Source: Pseudomonadota bacterium (GTDB lineage: Bacteria > Pseudomonadota > Gammaproteobacteria > Steroidobacterales > Steroidobacteraceae). From it: a stretch of DNA of 64,000 bases. Below, piece after piece: positions 55,052-63,179 of this stretch. The position numbers were made by a program, and so were the translations under genes. Below the pieces are notes generated by a model, which saw only the letters and a list, made by a program, of their open reading frames with translations, was not told the DNA's origin and did no database searches. Where the stretch lies: NCBI GenBank assembly GCA_019352035.1, contig JABBNZ010000003.1, forward strand, positions 54,473 to 118,472, in the 5' to 3' direction. Every line of letters begins with the position of its first letter. Position 1 is the first letter of the stretch.

Positions 55052-56365
55052 ATGGTGAGCAAGATCGGATATGCGGTGGCGGTGATTGCCGCGGCAATCG
55101 TGCCCGTCGTCGCCTTGGTGGCGCTTCCCGCCTGGGCGATCCTGGCGGGTATCGCGCTTCTCATCGCGTGGCTCGCGATCACCCGCTCCGGGCGTCAGGC
55201 CTGGTCGGCCACCGGCGTAGCGATCGCCACGATTCCGCAGCGGCTCGGATCTTCCTCCGTGGTGGTCATCGGCATCGCGGGGGTGGTGGGCGTCCTGGTC
55301 GCGCTGCTCGCGATGGGGGAGGGCTTTCGCTCCACGCTGCAGCAAACCGGCAGGGACGACACTGCGATCGTCCTGCGCGCCGGGTCGCAGACGGAGATCA
55401 ATTCCATCGTGGAACACGATTCCGCCGTCGTCGTCGCGCAGGAGCCGCAGATCATGCGGGATGCGCACGGGCAACCGATCGCCTCGCCGGAAATCGTGGT
55501 GGCCGCGGCGATCCCGAAGAAAGGGACCACTGTCGATGCCAACGTCGAGATCCGCGGAGTCGGCGCCGAGGCATGGGAGCTCAACCCGCAGCTGCGGATC
55601 ATCGCGGGGCGGCGTTTTACACCCGGACTGCGCGAGCTCATCGTGGGTAAGGACGCGGTGCGCGAATTCGCGCACACGCGCATCGGCTCGAAGCTCGTTT
55701 TGAACGGGCAGCCCTGGACGGTGGTCGGAGAGTTCGATTCCGGCGACTCGCACGACTCCGAGCTCTGGGCTGATACCAACGTGGTCGCCACCACCTATCA
55801 CCGCGGCAGCAGTGTGAGTTCGGTGACGGTGCGGCTCAGGAATCCGCGGCTCTTCGATGCCTTAAAGGCGGCGATCGCGAGCGACCCGCGACTCAAGCTT
55901 CAAGTCCAGACGACCCGTACGTATTACAACGCTCAGTCCGCGGGGCTGACCAAGGCGATCCGGATACTCGGCACGACGGTCGGCCTGATCATGGGGATCG
56001 GCGCCGTATTCGGTGCTCTCAACACCATGTACGCGGCCGTGGCGACGCGCACTCGCGAAATCGCGACTCTGCGGGCGATCGGGTTCAGGGGAGTGCCGGT
56101 GGTCGTTTCCGTGCTCATCGAGACGCTGCTGCTCGCGCTCGCGGGCGGCGTCGTCGGCGCGGCCATCGCATGGGCGCTGTTCGACAATTACACCGCTTCG
56201 ACACTCGGAGCGAATTTCAGCCAGGTGGTGTTCGAGTTCCGCGTGACGCCGCAGCTCATAGGGCAGGGACTGAAGTGGGCGCTCGCCATCGGCTTCCTGG
56301 GCGGGCTCTTCCCGGCGTTGCGCGCAGCGCGCATGCCGGTGACGCAGGGGTTGCGAGAGCTGTAG
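55052..56365 (+). CDS. FtsX/MacB-type ABC permease 2
   Basis: A 437-residue permease of the same family but with an extra hydrophobic N-terminal region (VAVIAAAIVPVVALVALPAWAILAGIALLIAWL, about residues 8-42) before the usual first helix. A periplasmic domain follows (about 90-290), then the three C-terminal helices with TRTREIATLRAIGFRGVPVVVSVLIETLLLALAGGV. It lies 12 bases after permease 1. Two non-identical permeases suggest a heterodimer, unlike the MacB homodimer. Substrate unknown; peptides, lipids or lipoproteins are possible. Confidence 0.86.
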   Translation: MVSKIGYAVAVIAAAIVPVVALVALPAWAILAGIALLIAWLAITRSGRQAWSATGVAIATIPQRLGSSSVVVIGIAGVVGVLVALLAMGEGFRSTLQQTGRDDTAIVLRAGSQTEINSIVEHDSAVVVAQEPQIMRDAHGQPIASPEIVVAAAIPKKGTTVDANVEIRGVGAEAWELNPQLRIIAGRRFTPGLRELIVGKDAVREFAHTRIGSKLVLNGQPWTVVGEFDSGDSHDSELWADTNVVATTYHRGSSVSSVTVRLRNPRLFDALKAAIASDPRLKLQVQTTRTYYNAQSAGLTKAIRILGTTVGLIMGIGAVFGALNTMYAAVATRTREIATLRAIGFRGVPVVVSVLIETLLLALAGGVVGAAIAWALFDNYTASTLGANFSQVVFEFRVTPQLIGQGLKWALAIGFLGGLFPALRAARMPVTQGLREL

Positions 56366-56394
56366 CTTGGCCAGCTTACATTGGGCGCGGGTGT

Positions 56395-56416
56395 TACAAT
56401 CAAGGAATATTCCTTG
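56395..56416 (+). promoter_or_regulatory. Toxin-antitoxin promoter and palindromic operator
   Basis: TACAAT at 56395-56400 resembles a -10 box and is followed at once by the perfect 16-bp palindrome CAAGGAATATTCCTTG (56401-56416), which would cover the transcription start. It lies 34 bases before the antitoxin ATG. AbrB-type antitoxins usually repress their own promoter through such palindromes. Confidence 0.6.
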
Positions 56417-56450
56417 ACCATTCCCTTGTTCCGCCGCAAAATGTCTGGCC

Positions 56451-56735
56451 ATGACACGCGTCACCGGCAAATTTCAGATCACCCTTCCCAAACGCCTTGC
56501 GGATGCGTACGGCATTCGCGTGGGCGACGAAATCGACATCGTCGCGGCCGGAGAATCGATTGCTATCCGGCCTGCCGGGGCTGGCAAAGCCGCCCTCTCG
56601 TCCGAGGAACGGCTGCGACAATTCGACGCTGCGACGCGACGCCAGGAGTCACGTCAGCGCGAAACGCGCCACAGCCCCGCTAAAGATCGAGGGTGGACCC
56701 GCGAGGATCTGCACACCCGTGCCCGGCCTCGTTGA
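56451..56735 (+). CDS. AbrB/MazE-fold antitoxin
   Basis: A 94-residue protein with an N-terminal SpoVT/AbrB swapped-hairpin DNA-binding domain (TRVTGKFQITLPKRLADAYGIRVGDEIDIVAAGESIAIRPA, residues 2-42) and a charged, probably disordered C-terminal tail that should wrap around the toxin. It overlaps the PIN toxin start by 17 bases. A palindromic operator sits just upstream, pointing to autoregulation. Confidence 0.82.
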   Translation: MTRVTGKFQITLPKRLADAYGIRVGDEIDIVAAGESIAIRPAGAGKAALSSEERLRQFDAATRRQESRQRETRHSPAKDRGWTREDLHTRARPR

Positions 56736-57180
56736 TACCAACATCCTGGTCTACCGCTACGATCCGCGGTTTCCGCTGAAGCAGGCGCGGGCAACGGAAC
56801 TGCTGCGCAGCGGCGTCGCTGACCATTCTCTCGTTCTCGCGCATCAGGTACTGGTGGAGTTCATTAGCGCCGTGACGCGACCGCTCGGCGGCAAGGCTCC
56901 GCTCCTGAGTGCGGACGAAGCGCATCGTGAGGCGGAGGATTTGCTGATGCAACTTCCGGTCATCTATCCGACCGAGGCAACTTTCCGCACTGCGCTCCGT
57001 GGCGCTGCTCTGTACAGGCTCTCTTGGTTCGATGCACACCTCTGGGCGTATGCTGACGAACGCGGGCTGGACCCGATCTGGTCGGAGGATTTCGAGGACG
57101 GGCGGTTGTATGGGAAAGTGCGTGTCAGAAATCCCTTTCACGCCGCAGTCCATCAACCGGCAGCGGCCTACGGCCGCTGA
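56719..57180 (+). CDS. PIN-domain ribonuclease toxin (VapC-like)
   Basis: A 153-residue PIN-domain protein. Acidic metal-binding residues are visible: Asp6 in LVDTNILVY, Glu in VLVEFISAV, Asp in SWFDAHLWAYA and the acidic cluster SEDFEDG. Such toxins cleave tRNA or rRNA. The start is GTG at 56719, overlapping the antitoxin gene; there is no in-frame ATG nearby that would keep VDTN. The C-terminal tail after KVRVRNPF is not conserved and may be read-through beyond the domain. Confidence 0.82.
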   Translation: MPGLVDTNILVYRYDPRFPLKQARATELLRSGVADHSLVLAHQVLVEFISAVTRPLGGKAPLLSADEAHREAEDLLMQLPVIYPTEATFRTALRGAALYRLSWFDAHLWAYADERGLDPIWSEDFEDGRLYGKVRVRNPFHAAVHQPAAAYGR

Positions 57181-57211
57181 TCGGCCGCGCGCCCCAAGGC
57201 CACGAGTTGCC

Positions 57212-57805
57212 CTACGCCCACGTGGGTGCTTGACCTGACTTCCACTTGATGCTGCAGCCGATGCTCGGGACCTGCTTGCTGAGGACCTTGCCGGCGAGGA
57301 GGGCGTCCGCCGCGGCGCGCAGGTCAGTGCCCGTGACAGGCAGAGCGTTGCCGGGCCTGCTGCCATCGAACTGACCGCGGTAGGCGAGCAGCCCGCCAGG
57401 GATGGCGGGCGTGCGGCCGGCGTCGAAGAGGAAGAAATCCGGGGTGCAGATCGCCTGGTACGCCTTCGCCACCGCCTGGGTCTCGTCGATCAGATAGGGG
57501 AAGGTGAATCCCTTGTGCGCGGCGAGGCTCGCCATGCTTCGCGCGTCGTCTTCCGGGTACGCCGCCGCGTCGTTGGAATTGATGGCGACGATCGCGATCC
57601 CCTTCGGGCCGTACTCGCGCGCGAACTGCACGAAGCCCTCAAGCAGGTGCTTCACGTAAGGACAGTGGTTGCAGATGAAGGCCACCAGCAGTCCCTTCGA
57701 GCCGGCGAAGTCCCGCAGGGCGAAGCGCTTGCCCGTCGGATCGGGCAGGTCGAAATCGGCAGCCGGCGTACCGAGCGCCAGCATGCGGGACTCTCGCGCG
57801 GCCAT
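57212..57805 (-). CDS. Thioredoxin-like (AhpC/TSA, redoxin) protein
   Basis: A 197-residue thioredoxin-fold protein with FICNHCPYVKHL (Cys45-x-x-Cys48), NSNDAAAYPEDDARSMASLA, and TPDFFLFDAGR with the cis-Pro region. The CNHCPYVKH motif marks a redoxin subfamily close to thiol peroxidase/alkyl hydroperoxide-like proteins with unclear substrate. No signal peptide is seen, so it is probably cytoplasmic. It is 12 bases after the threonine aldolase gene and ends the four-gene ABC operon. Confidence 0.85.
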   Translation of the reverse strand: MAARESRMLALGTPAADFDLPDPTGKRFALRDFAGSKGLLVAFICNHCPYVKHLLEGFVQFAREYGPKGIAIVAINSNDAAAYPEDDARSMASLAAHKGFTFPYLIDETQAVAKAYQAICTPDFFLFDAGRTPAIPGGLLAYRGQFDGSRPGNALPVTGTDLRAAADALLAGKVLSKQVPSIGCSIKWKSGQAPTWA

Positions 57806-57817
57806 GAGCTCTCCTCT

Positions 57818-58843
57818 TTACGATGCGGTCAGGGCCGCGCACAACGCCTGGACGTGGTGCTCGTCCTGGTCCCAGGAGGCGACCAGGCGCGCCTCGCCCG
57901 AGGCGGGCGGCCCCCAATCGTAGAATTCGAACCCCGCCGCCCGCAAGGACGCCTTACCGGCATCGCCAAGCTTGATGAACACCTCGTTGCCCTCCACCGG
58001 ATGCAGCAGGCGCTCCCCGGCCGCCTCGCCGAGGCTGCGCGCCAGAGCGTTGGCTCGCTCGGCATTGCGGCGCCAGATACCCGACTCGACGTAGGCCAGT
58101 AGCTGAGCGGAGACGAAGCGCGATTTCGACAGGAGGTGGCCGGCGCGCTTGCGCCGCAGCTCGAAGTCCCGCACCAGGCCGCGGTTGAAGAACACGACCG
58201 CCTCGGCGCCCAGGGCTCCGTTCTTGGTCGCTCCGAAGGAGAGGACGTCCACGCCCGCGCGCCACGTGACATCGCCGGGATGACAGCCGAGGTATGTGAC
58301 CGCGTTGGCAAAGCGGGCGCCGTCCATGTGGACGTGCAATCCCCGGGCATGCGCGACCTCGCAAACGGCGGCAACCTCGCCGGGGCGGTACGCCGTGCCG
58401 AGCTCGGTCGCCTGACTGATCGACACCGCCGCCGGCTGCACGCTGTGCACCGACACCGATTGGCCATCGAGGGCCGCGGCGAGCGCTGCGCCGGTCAGCT
58501 TCCCATCCGCGCCCTCGATCAGCGCGAGCTGCGCTCCGCCGGAGAAAAATCCCGGTGCGCCGCACTCATCGCAGGCGATATGAGCCTCGTGGTGGCAGTA
58601 GATGGCGCCATAAGGAGGCGATAACGCCGCGAGCGCCAGGGAGTTGGCCGCGGTGCCCGTGGCGACCGCGAACGCGCGCACTTGCGTCCCGAAGAAGGCG
58701 CCGAGCACCTCGTCCAGCCGCTGGGTCCAGGGGTCATCGCCGTAGGCCACGACGAGGTCGTGGTTCGCCGCGCCGATCGCCTCGAGGATCTCCGGGCAGA
58801 CGGAGGCCGTGTTGTCACTGAAGAAGCGTTTGGACTGTTTCAA
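57818..58843 (-). CDS. ltaE: Low-specificity L-threonine aldolase
   Basis: A 341-residue fold-type I PLP enzyme that cleaves L-threonine to glycine and acetaldehyde. FFSDNTASVCPEILEAI and VAYGDDPWTQRL form the N-terminal signature; HHEAHIACDECGA, HMDGARFANAV and SFGATKNGALGAEAV follow, with Lys207 binding PLP. I place the start at a TTG (58843) overlapping the permease stop (TTGA), because GGAGGG lies five bases upstream; an ATG at 58855 without a ribosome site is the alternative. Its location in an exporter operon is unusual. Confidence 0.88.
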   Translation of the reverse strand: MKQSKRFFSDNTASVCPEILEAIGAANHDLVVAYGDDPWTQRLDEVLGAFFGTQVRAFAVATGTAANSLALAALSPPYGAIYCHHEAHIACDECGAPGFFSGGAQLALIEGADGKLTGAALAAALDGQSVSVHSVQPAAVSISQATELGTAYRPGEVAAVCEVAHARGLHVHMDGARFANAVTYLGCHPGDVTWRAGVDVLSFGATKNGALGAEAVVFFNRGLVRDFELRRKRAGHLLSKSRFVSAQLLAYVESGIWRRNAERANALARSLGEAAGERLLHPVEGNEVFIKLGDAGKASLRAAGFEFYDWGPPASGEARLVASWDQDEHHVQALCAALTAS

Positions 58844-59844
58844 TCCACCCTCCATTTGAAAGACCAGGCACCGAAGCCCAGAAACACCAGGGTCGTTGCC
58901 GCGAGATAAATGAGGTTGGGCGCAATGCGCTGAATGCCGGCGCCGTCGAGCATCACGGCGCGCGCCGCCTGCACGATCTGAGTCAGGGGAAAGATATCCG
59001 CCGCCCACCGCACCCATCGCGGCGCCCCCGCGATCGAGAACCAGACGCCGGAGAGAAGCATCATCGGCCAGGTGAGCAGGTTCAGCAATCCACCGACCAG
59101 CTCCTCGCTCGAGAATCGCGCCGCGATGGTGAGGCCGAGCGCGATCATCGAGAGTGATCCCATGATCGCGAGGAGCAGCAGCAGGGCGATGCTGCCGCCG
59201 CTGTGGAAGTGAATGATGGCACCGATCCCGACGTAGAGCACCACGGTCACGAAGACTATGAGGCTCAGCCGCGAGAGCACCTGAGCCGAGAGAAACTCGA
59301 ACGCGGTGAGCGGCGTGGCGTGCAGCCGCTTGAGAAAGCCGCTCTTGCGGTATCTCAACACCACGTAGCCTACCCCGAAGAGGCAGCTGAACATCATGTT
59401 CATGGCGAGAATCCCGGGAAAGAGCCAGTCCACGTACGGGACCGCCTTGCCGGTGACCGGCTGGCGCCGTGCGCCGGGATCGGCGGCGATGAGGAGCTTC
59501 TCGACGATGTAGCCCTTCGGCGAGTCGGTATTGACCCAGTAGCGGACGGCGCCGCGCAGGTCGAGCAGCAGATCGATCCGCTGGTGGGTGACCTCGTAGA
59601 GGCCCTTGGCCTCGGTGCGAATGGGCACGAACTGCACGTAGCGCTCGTGGAGGAAGGGATCGGCCTGCCGCGCGGCCGGCGTGCCGAGGACTCCCACCGT
59701 GAAAAGCGGCCGCGGCGGACCGCCGAAGATGACTCCCATGCCGATCACGACCCCGATGGGCAGCAGCAGCGTGAAGAGCAGGGTGGGGCGGTCGCGCAGG
59801 AACTCGAGGTTGCGCGCATGCCAGACGGCGAAGAGACGCTTCAT
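58840..59844 (-). CDS. ABC-2 type transporter permease
   Basis: A 334-residue ABC-2 permease: a first helix after the RDRPTLLFTLLLPIGVVIGMGVIF segment, an extracytoplasmic domain (about 45-150), and five further helices including ILAMNMMFSCLFGVGYVVL, FLSAQVLSRLSLIVFVTVVLYVGIGAI, ALLLLLAIMGSLSMIALGL and LLNLLTWPMMLLSGVWFSI. RYRKSGFLKRLHATPLTAFEFLSAQVL is the family signature. ATG at 59844 overlaps the ATPase stop (TGATG); a GTG one codon earlier is possible. With the ATPase it should form an exporter of drugs or lipids. Confidence 0.87.
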   Translation of the reverse strand: MKRLFAVWHARNLEFLRDRPTLLFTLLLPIGVVIGMGVIFGGPPRPLFTVGVLGTPAARQADPFLHERYVQFVPIRTEAKGLYEVTHQRIDLLLDLRGAVRYWVNTDSPKGYIVEKLLIAADPGARRQPVTGKAVPYVDWLFPGILAMNMMFSCLFGVGYVVLRYRKSGFLKRLHATPLTAFEFLSAQVLSRLSLIVFVTVVLYVGIGAIIHFHSGGSIALLLLLAIMGSLSMIALGLTIAARFSSEELVGGLLNLLTWPMMLLSGVWFSIAGAPRWVRWAADIFPLTQIVQAARAVMLDGAGIQRIAPNLIYLAATTLVFLGFGAWSFKWRVD

Positions 59845-60737
59845 CACGCCCGCAGCTCCTTGCCCGTGAGATCGAGGAACAGATCCTCGAGATTCGCCGG
59901 CCGGATGCGCAGGTTGCGCAACGGCACCCGTGCGTCGATGAGAGTCTTCAGGGTGCCGTCGAGATCATGCGTGCTGATCTGCACCCGGTCGCTCGCCTCG
60001 ATGACCTTCAGGGGCAATGCCCGCGCCACCTGCGGGAAGTCGTCACGCGGCAGCTCGAGGAGCACCTCGGCGAAGTGCTCGCGCAGCAGCTGCTGCGGGG
60101 CGCCTTGGGCGATGATGCGGCCGCGGTCCATGATGGCGATCTCGTCGCAAAGCAGCTGCGCTTCCTCCATGTAGTGGGTCGTCAGGATGATGGTCTTGCG
60201 CCGCGCCTTGATCGATTCGACGAGCTCCCAGAAATTGCGCCGGGCCTGCGGGTCGAGCCCGGTCGTCGGCTCATCGAGGAAGAGCATCTTCGGATCGTTC
60301 ACGAGCGCGATCGCGAGCAGCAGCCGCTGTTGCTGGCCGCCGGAGAGTTTGCGGTTGTCGCGCCCGGCGAGCTTCTCGAGCGCGCAGAGCTCGAGCACCT
60401 CATCGATCTCGAGGCCGTGCTCGTAGAGGCCGCGAAAGAGCGCCAGGCTCTGGCGCACCGTGAGGAAGTCCTGCAGCGCGGTCTTCTGGAAGAGGATGCC
60501 CGCCTCCTCGCGAAAGCGCGCGCCCACCGGCTTGCCGCGGTAGCGTACCTCCCCCGTGGTGGGCGGCAGGATTCCTTCCATGACCTCGATGGTGGTCGTC
60601 TTGCCGGCGCCATTGGGTCCGAGGAGCCCGAAGCAGACGCCCTCGGGCACTGCGAAGGAGACGCCGTCCACGGCGGTGACGGACGAATACTGTTTGACCA
60701 GATGGCGAATTTCGAGGATCGGTGCGCTTTCAGGCAC
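59844..60737 (-). CDS. ABC-2 type transporter ATPase
   Basis: A 297-residue ATPase: Walker A GPNGAGKTT (40-48), LFQKTALQDFLTVRQSLALFRGLYEHG in the Q-loop region, signature [15 protein letters not shown], Walker B MLFLDEPTTGLDPQARR and H-loop TTHYMEEA, followed by a C-terminal accessory domain ending in NLEDLFLDLTGKELRA, which is typical of drug/NodI-type exporters. GTG at 60737 has AGGAG five bases upstream; an ATG at 60764 without a ribosome site would add nine residues. First gene of the operon with the permease, ltaE and a redoxin. Confidence 0.88.
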   Translation of the reverse strand: MPESAPILEIRHLVKQYSSVTAVDGVSFAVPEGVCFGLLGPNGAGKTTTIEVMEGILPPTTGEVRYRGKPVGARFREEAGILFQKTALQDFLTVRQSLALFRGLYEHGLEIDEVLELCALEKLAGRDNRKLSGGQQQRLLLAIALVNDPKMLFLDEPTTGLDPQARRNFWELVESIKARRKTIILTTHYMEEAQLLCDEIAIMDRGRIIAQGAPQQLLREHFAEVLLELPRDDFPQVARALPLKVIEASDRVQISTHDLDGTLKTLIDARVPLRNLRIRPANLEDLFLDLTGKELRA

Positions 60738-60833
60738 AGCTGCTCCTAGCCGGAGGCGCCGCATGTGCCGCGCCGTCGACTGGTATTATGGGACGGCTGG
60801 GGATTCTGCCGCCACGGTGCACGATTTTCCAAT

Positions 60834-61580
60834 ATGGTGACGTCCCAGTTGCCGTTATGGTCCGACAAGGACGCCACCGAAGGGTGGAGCGTCCGGGAGA
60901 GCCAGCGCGCGCGACGATTGACGGTGCGCGTCTTTCACACTGGCCGGGTGGAGGTCGTCGTTCCCTTCAGGACCTCGCCGGGCGCGGTGGAGCGCTTTCT
61001 CGAGAGGCATCGGCCATGGATCGAGCGCAAGCGCGAGGAGGCGCGGCGCCGAGCCGGTCCGCCGGCGCCATTCCCGCCACCCCAGGTCAATTTGCCGGCC
61101 TGCGAGGAGGTCTGGCGCATTCACCTGGCGGGGGGCTTGCGCCGGGCGCGAATCGCCGCATCCTCGGCCGGCCTGCTCACGCTCACCGGCGATGCCGGCA
61201 AGGGGCCGCCCGTGCGCCAGGCGCTGCGCCGCTGGCTGACCGAGCGCGCCCGCCAGGTGCTGCCGGCGCTCCTCGCCGAATGCGCACGCGAGCTCGGCTT
61301 CAGCTACCAGCGGGTGCTCATCCGCCGCCAGCGCACGCGCTGGGGCAGCTGCTCGACGCGCGGCACGATCAGTCTCAATTGCTGCCTGCTCTTCCAGCGC
61401 CCGGCGGTGGTGCGCTATCTCATGATCCACGAGCTCGCCCACACCCACCACATGAATCACTCCCGGCGGTTCTGGCATTGCGTGGCTCGCTGCTGCCCGG
61501 AGTATCGCAGCCTCGACCGGGAGCTGCTCGACGGCTGGCGGCGCGTGCCGGACTGGGTTTTCGCGGATGAGGTGTCATGA
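60834..61580 (+). CDS. YgjP-like (DUF45) metallopeptidase
   Basis: A 248-residue zinc peptidase of the WLM/YgjP family. RRLTVRVFHTGRVEVVVPFRTS and the HRPWIERKREEARRR helix precede the core, then RRQRTRWGSCSTRGTISLNCCLLFQRPAVVRYLMIHELAHTHHMNHSRRFW, with HELAH at 199-203 and the third ligand His209. Length and motif order fit the bacterial DUF45 proteins, whose function is poorly known. Its stop overlaps the kynA ATG (ATGA), linking it to tryptophan catabolism by position only. Confidence 0.88.
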   Translation: MVTSQLPLWSDKDATEGWSVRESQRARRLTVRVFHTGRVEVVVPFRTSPGAVERFLERHRPWIERKREEARRRAGPPAPFPPPQVNLPACEEVWRIHLAGGLRRARIAASSAGLLTLTGDAGKGPPVRQALRRWLTERARQVLPALLAECARELGFSYQRVLIRRQRTRWGSCSTRGTISLNCCLLFQRPAVVRYLMIHELAHTHHMNHSRRFWHCVARCCPEYRSLDRELLDGWRRVPDWVFADEVS

Positions 61581-62434
61581 GCTCCAAGCGTTACGACAAA
61601 TCCGAGCGGGTGGACCTCACCGGCGAGGCCATCCACTGGGACCTCGGCTCCTCGCTCTCCTACGGCGAGTACCTGCAGCTCGACAAGGTGCTCGACGCGC
61701 AAAAGCCTCTCTCCTTCGAGCACGACGAGATGCTCTTCATCATCGTGCATCAGACCTCGGAGCTGTGGATGCGGCTGATGCTGCACGAGCTCGCGGGCGT
61801 GCTCGAGTGCGTGCGGCGCGACGATCTCGATCCCTCGTTCAAGATGCTCGCGCGCATCTCGCGGGTGCAGGCCCAGCTCATCTCCACCTGGGAGGTGCTC
61901 TCGACGATGACGCCGTTCGAGTACTCCGCGTTCCGCAACGCGCTTGGACGCTCATCGGGCTTCCAATCGTTCCAGTACCGGATGCTCGAGTTCGTCCTCG
62001 GCAACAAGCACCCCGAGATGTTGGAAGCCCACAAGCGCGACCCCAAGGCGTACGAGATGCTGCGGCGGGCGCTCGGGTCGCCGTCGCTCTACGACGAGTC
62101 GCTGCGGCTCCTGAGCCGCAGGGGGTATGGCATCCCCGAGAATCATCTGACACGCGACTTCAGCGAGCCCTACCGGGCGAGCAAGCAGGTCGCGGGCGCC
62201 TGGCTCGGGGTTTACCACAATGCGCAGAAGGACTGGGATCTGTACGAGCTCGCCGAGCGGCTGGTCGATCTCGACCACAAATTCCAGCTCTGGCGCTTCC
62301 ATCACATGAAGACCGTGGAGCGCATCATCGGCTACAAGCCGGGCACCGGCGGTACCGGCGGCGTGTCGTACCTCGCCAAGGCGCTGGAGCTCAAGTTCTT
62401 TCCGGAGCTCTGGCAGGTCCGCACCTCGATGTAG
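61577..62434 (+). CDS. kynA: Tryptophan 2,3-dioxygenase
   Basis: A 285-residue heme dioxygenase opening L-tryptophan to N-formylkynurenine. [64 protein letters not shown] and [27 protein letters not shown]-like segments follow the family order; the heme-ligand histidine is in the [11 protein letters not shown] block and the active-site histidine in IVHQTSE. Length matches xanthomonad enzymes (about 285-298). No other kynurenine-pathway genes are near. Confidence 0.95.
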   Translation: [285 protein letters not shown]

Positions 62435-62487
62435 GGGAATCAGGGATGCGGGAGCGCAGCGTGATGGGCCGCGGATGTCCTCATCAT

Positions 62488-63138
62488 TCAACGCCAATCC
62501 GTGCAGGTGATCCCCTCGCGGGCGGCGGCGCGCCGCGCGGCGGCCGAGCCGTTCACCAGCACCCCGTGCTCCACCAGGCCCAGGTGCGGAAGGTCGCTCG
62601 CGGCGTTGCCGTACGCCATCGTCTCGATGCCGGGGTGGCGCGCGCGCAGCGCGGCCACACAGCGCGCTTTCTCCTCGCCCCTGCGGTTGGGTGTCGTCAG
62701 CCTGCCGTCCAGGCGGTCACCGTCCCAGCGCACACCGGTGCAGATCGTCTCGTGGAATCCGAGCGCGCGGCCGATGGCAGGCACGTAAAGATCCGTGCTC
62801 GCGCTGAGGAGCACCAGGTGATCGCCCGCGCGCGCGTGCGACTGCACTGTCTCGACGGCGCGGGCGAGTAGTCCGTGCGCCACCAGGCGCTCGACGAACC
62901 CTGGCGTCCAGCGCTCGAGATCCTTCCGGCGGCAACCGCCGAGCGCGGCGCGGATGAACACCGACTTCAGGCCGCCGCGGTCGAGCAGACCCGCCGCATG
63001 CCCGAGCAGCGCCGGGAGGACGAGCAGCAGGGCGGGGATCCGCCACGGCCTCTTGCGCAGCAGGAACCCGAGCGCGTAGGGCGCGAGCGAATCGTGCCGG
63101 GTGATCGTCCCGTCGAGATCGAAGACGGCGAGGCGCAC
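62488..63138 (-). CDS. HAD-superfamily IB phosphatase
   Basis: A 216-residue HAD hydrolase with motif I FDLDGTIT (Asp7 nucleophile, Asp9), motif II LLSASTD, and motif IV YGNAASDLPHL. Subfamily IB contains phosphoserine phosphatases and the CicA/YfhB-type phosphatidylglycerophosphatase C group; the extra basic hydrophobic segment (LLRKRPWRIPALLLVLPALLGHAAGLL) favours the latter, possibly membrane-associated. Substrate not certain. It converges on kynA and begins 41 bases after the aconitase stop. Confidence 0.82.
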   Translation of the reverse strand: MRLAVFDLDGTITRHDSLAPYALGFLLRKRPWRIPALLLVLPALLGHAAGLLDRGGLKSVFIRAALGGCRRKDLERWTPGFVERLVAHGLLARAVETVQSHARAGDHLVLLSASTDLYVPAIGRALGFHETICTGVRWDGDRLDGRLTTPNRRGEEKARCVAALRARHPGIETMAYGNAASDLPHLGLVEHGVLVNGSAAARRAAAREGITCTDWR

Positions 63139-63179
63139 GTGTGGACCCCCAACGCGTGCGCGTCTCGCCCGCGATCCTG

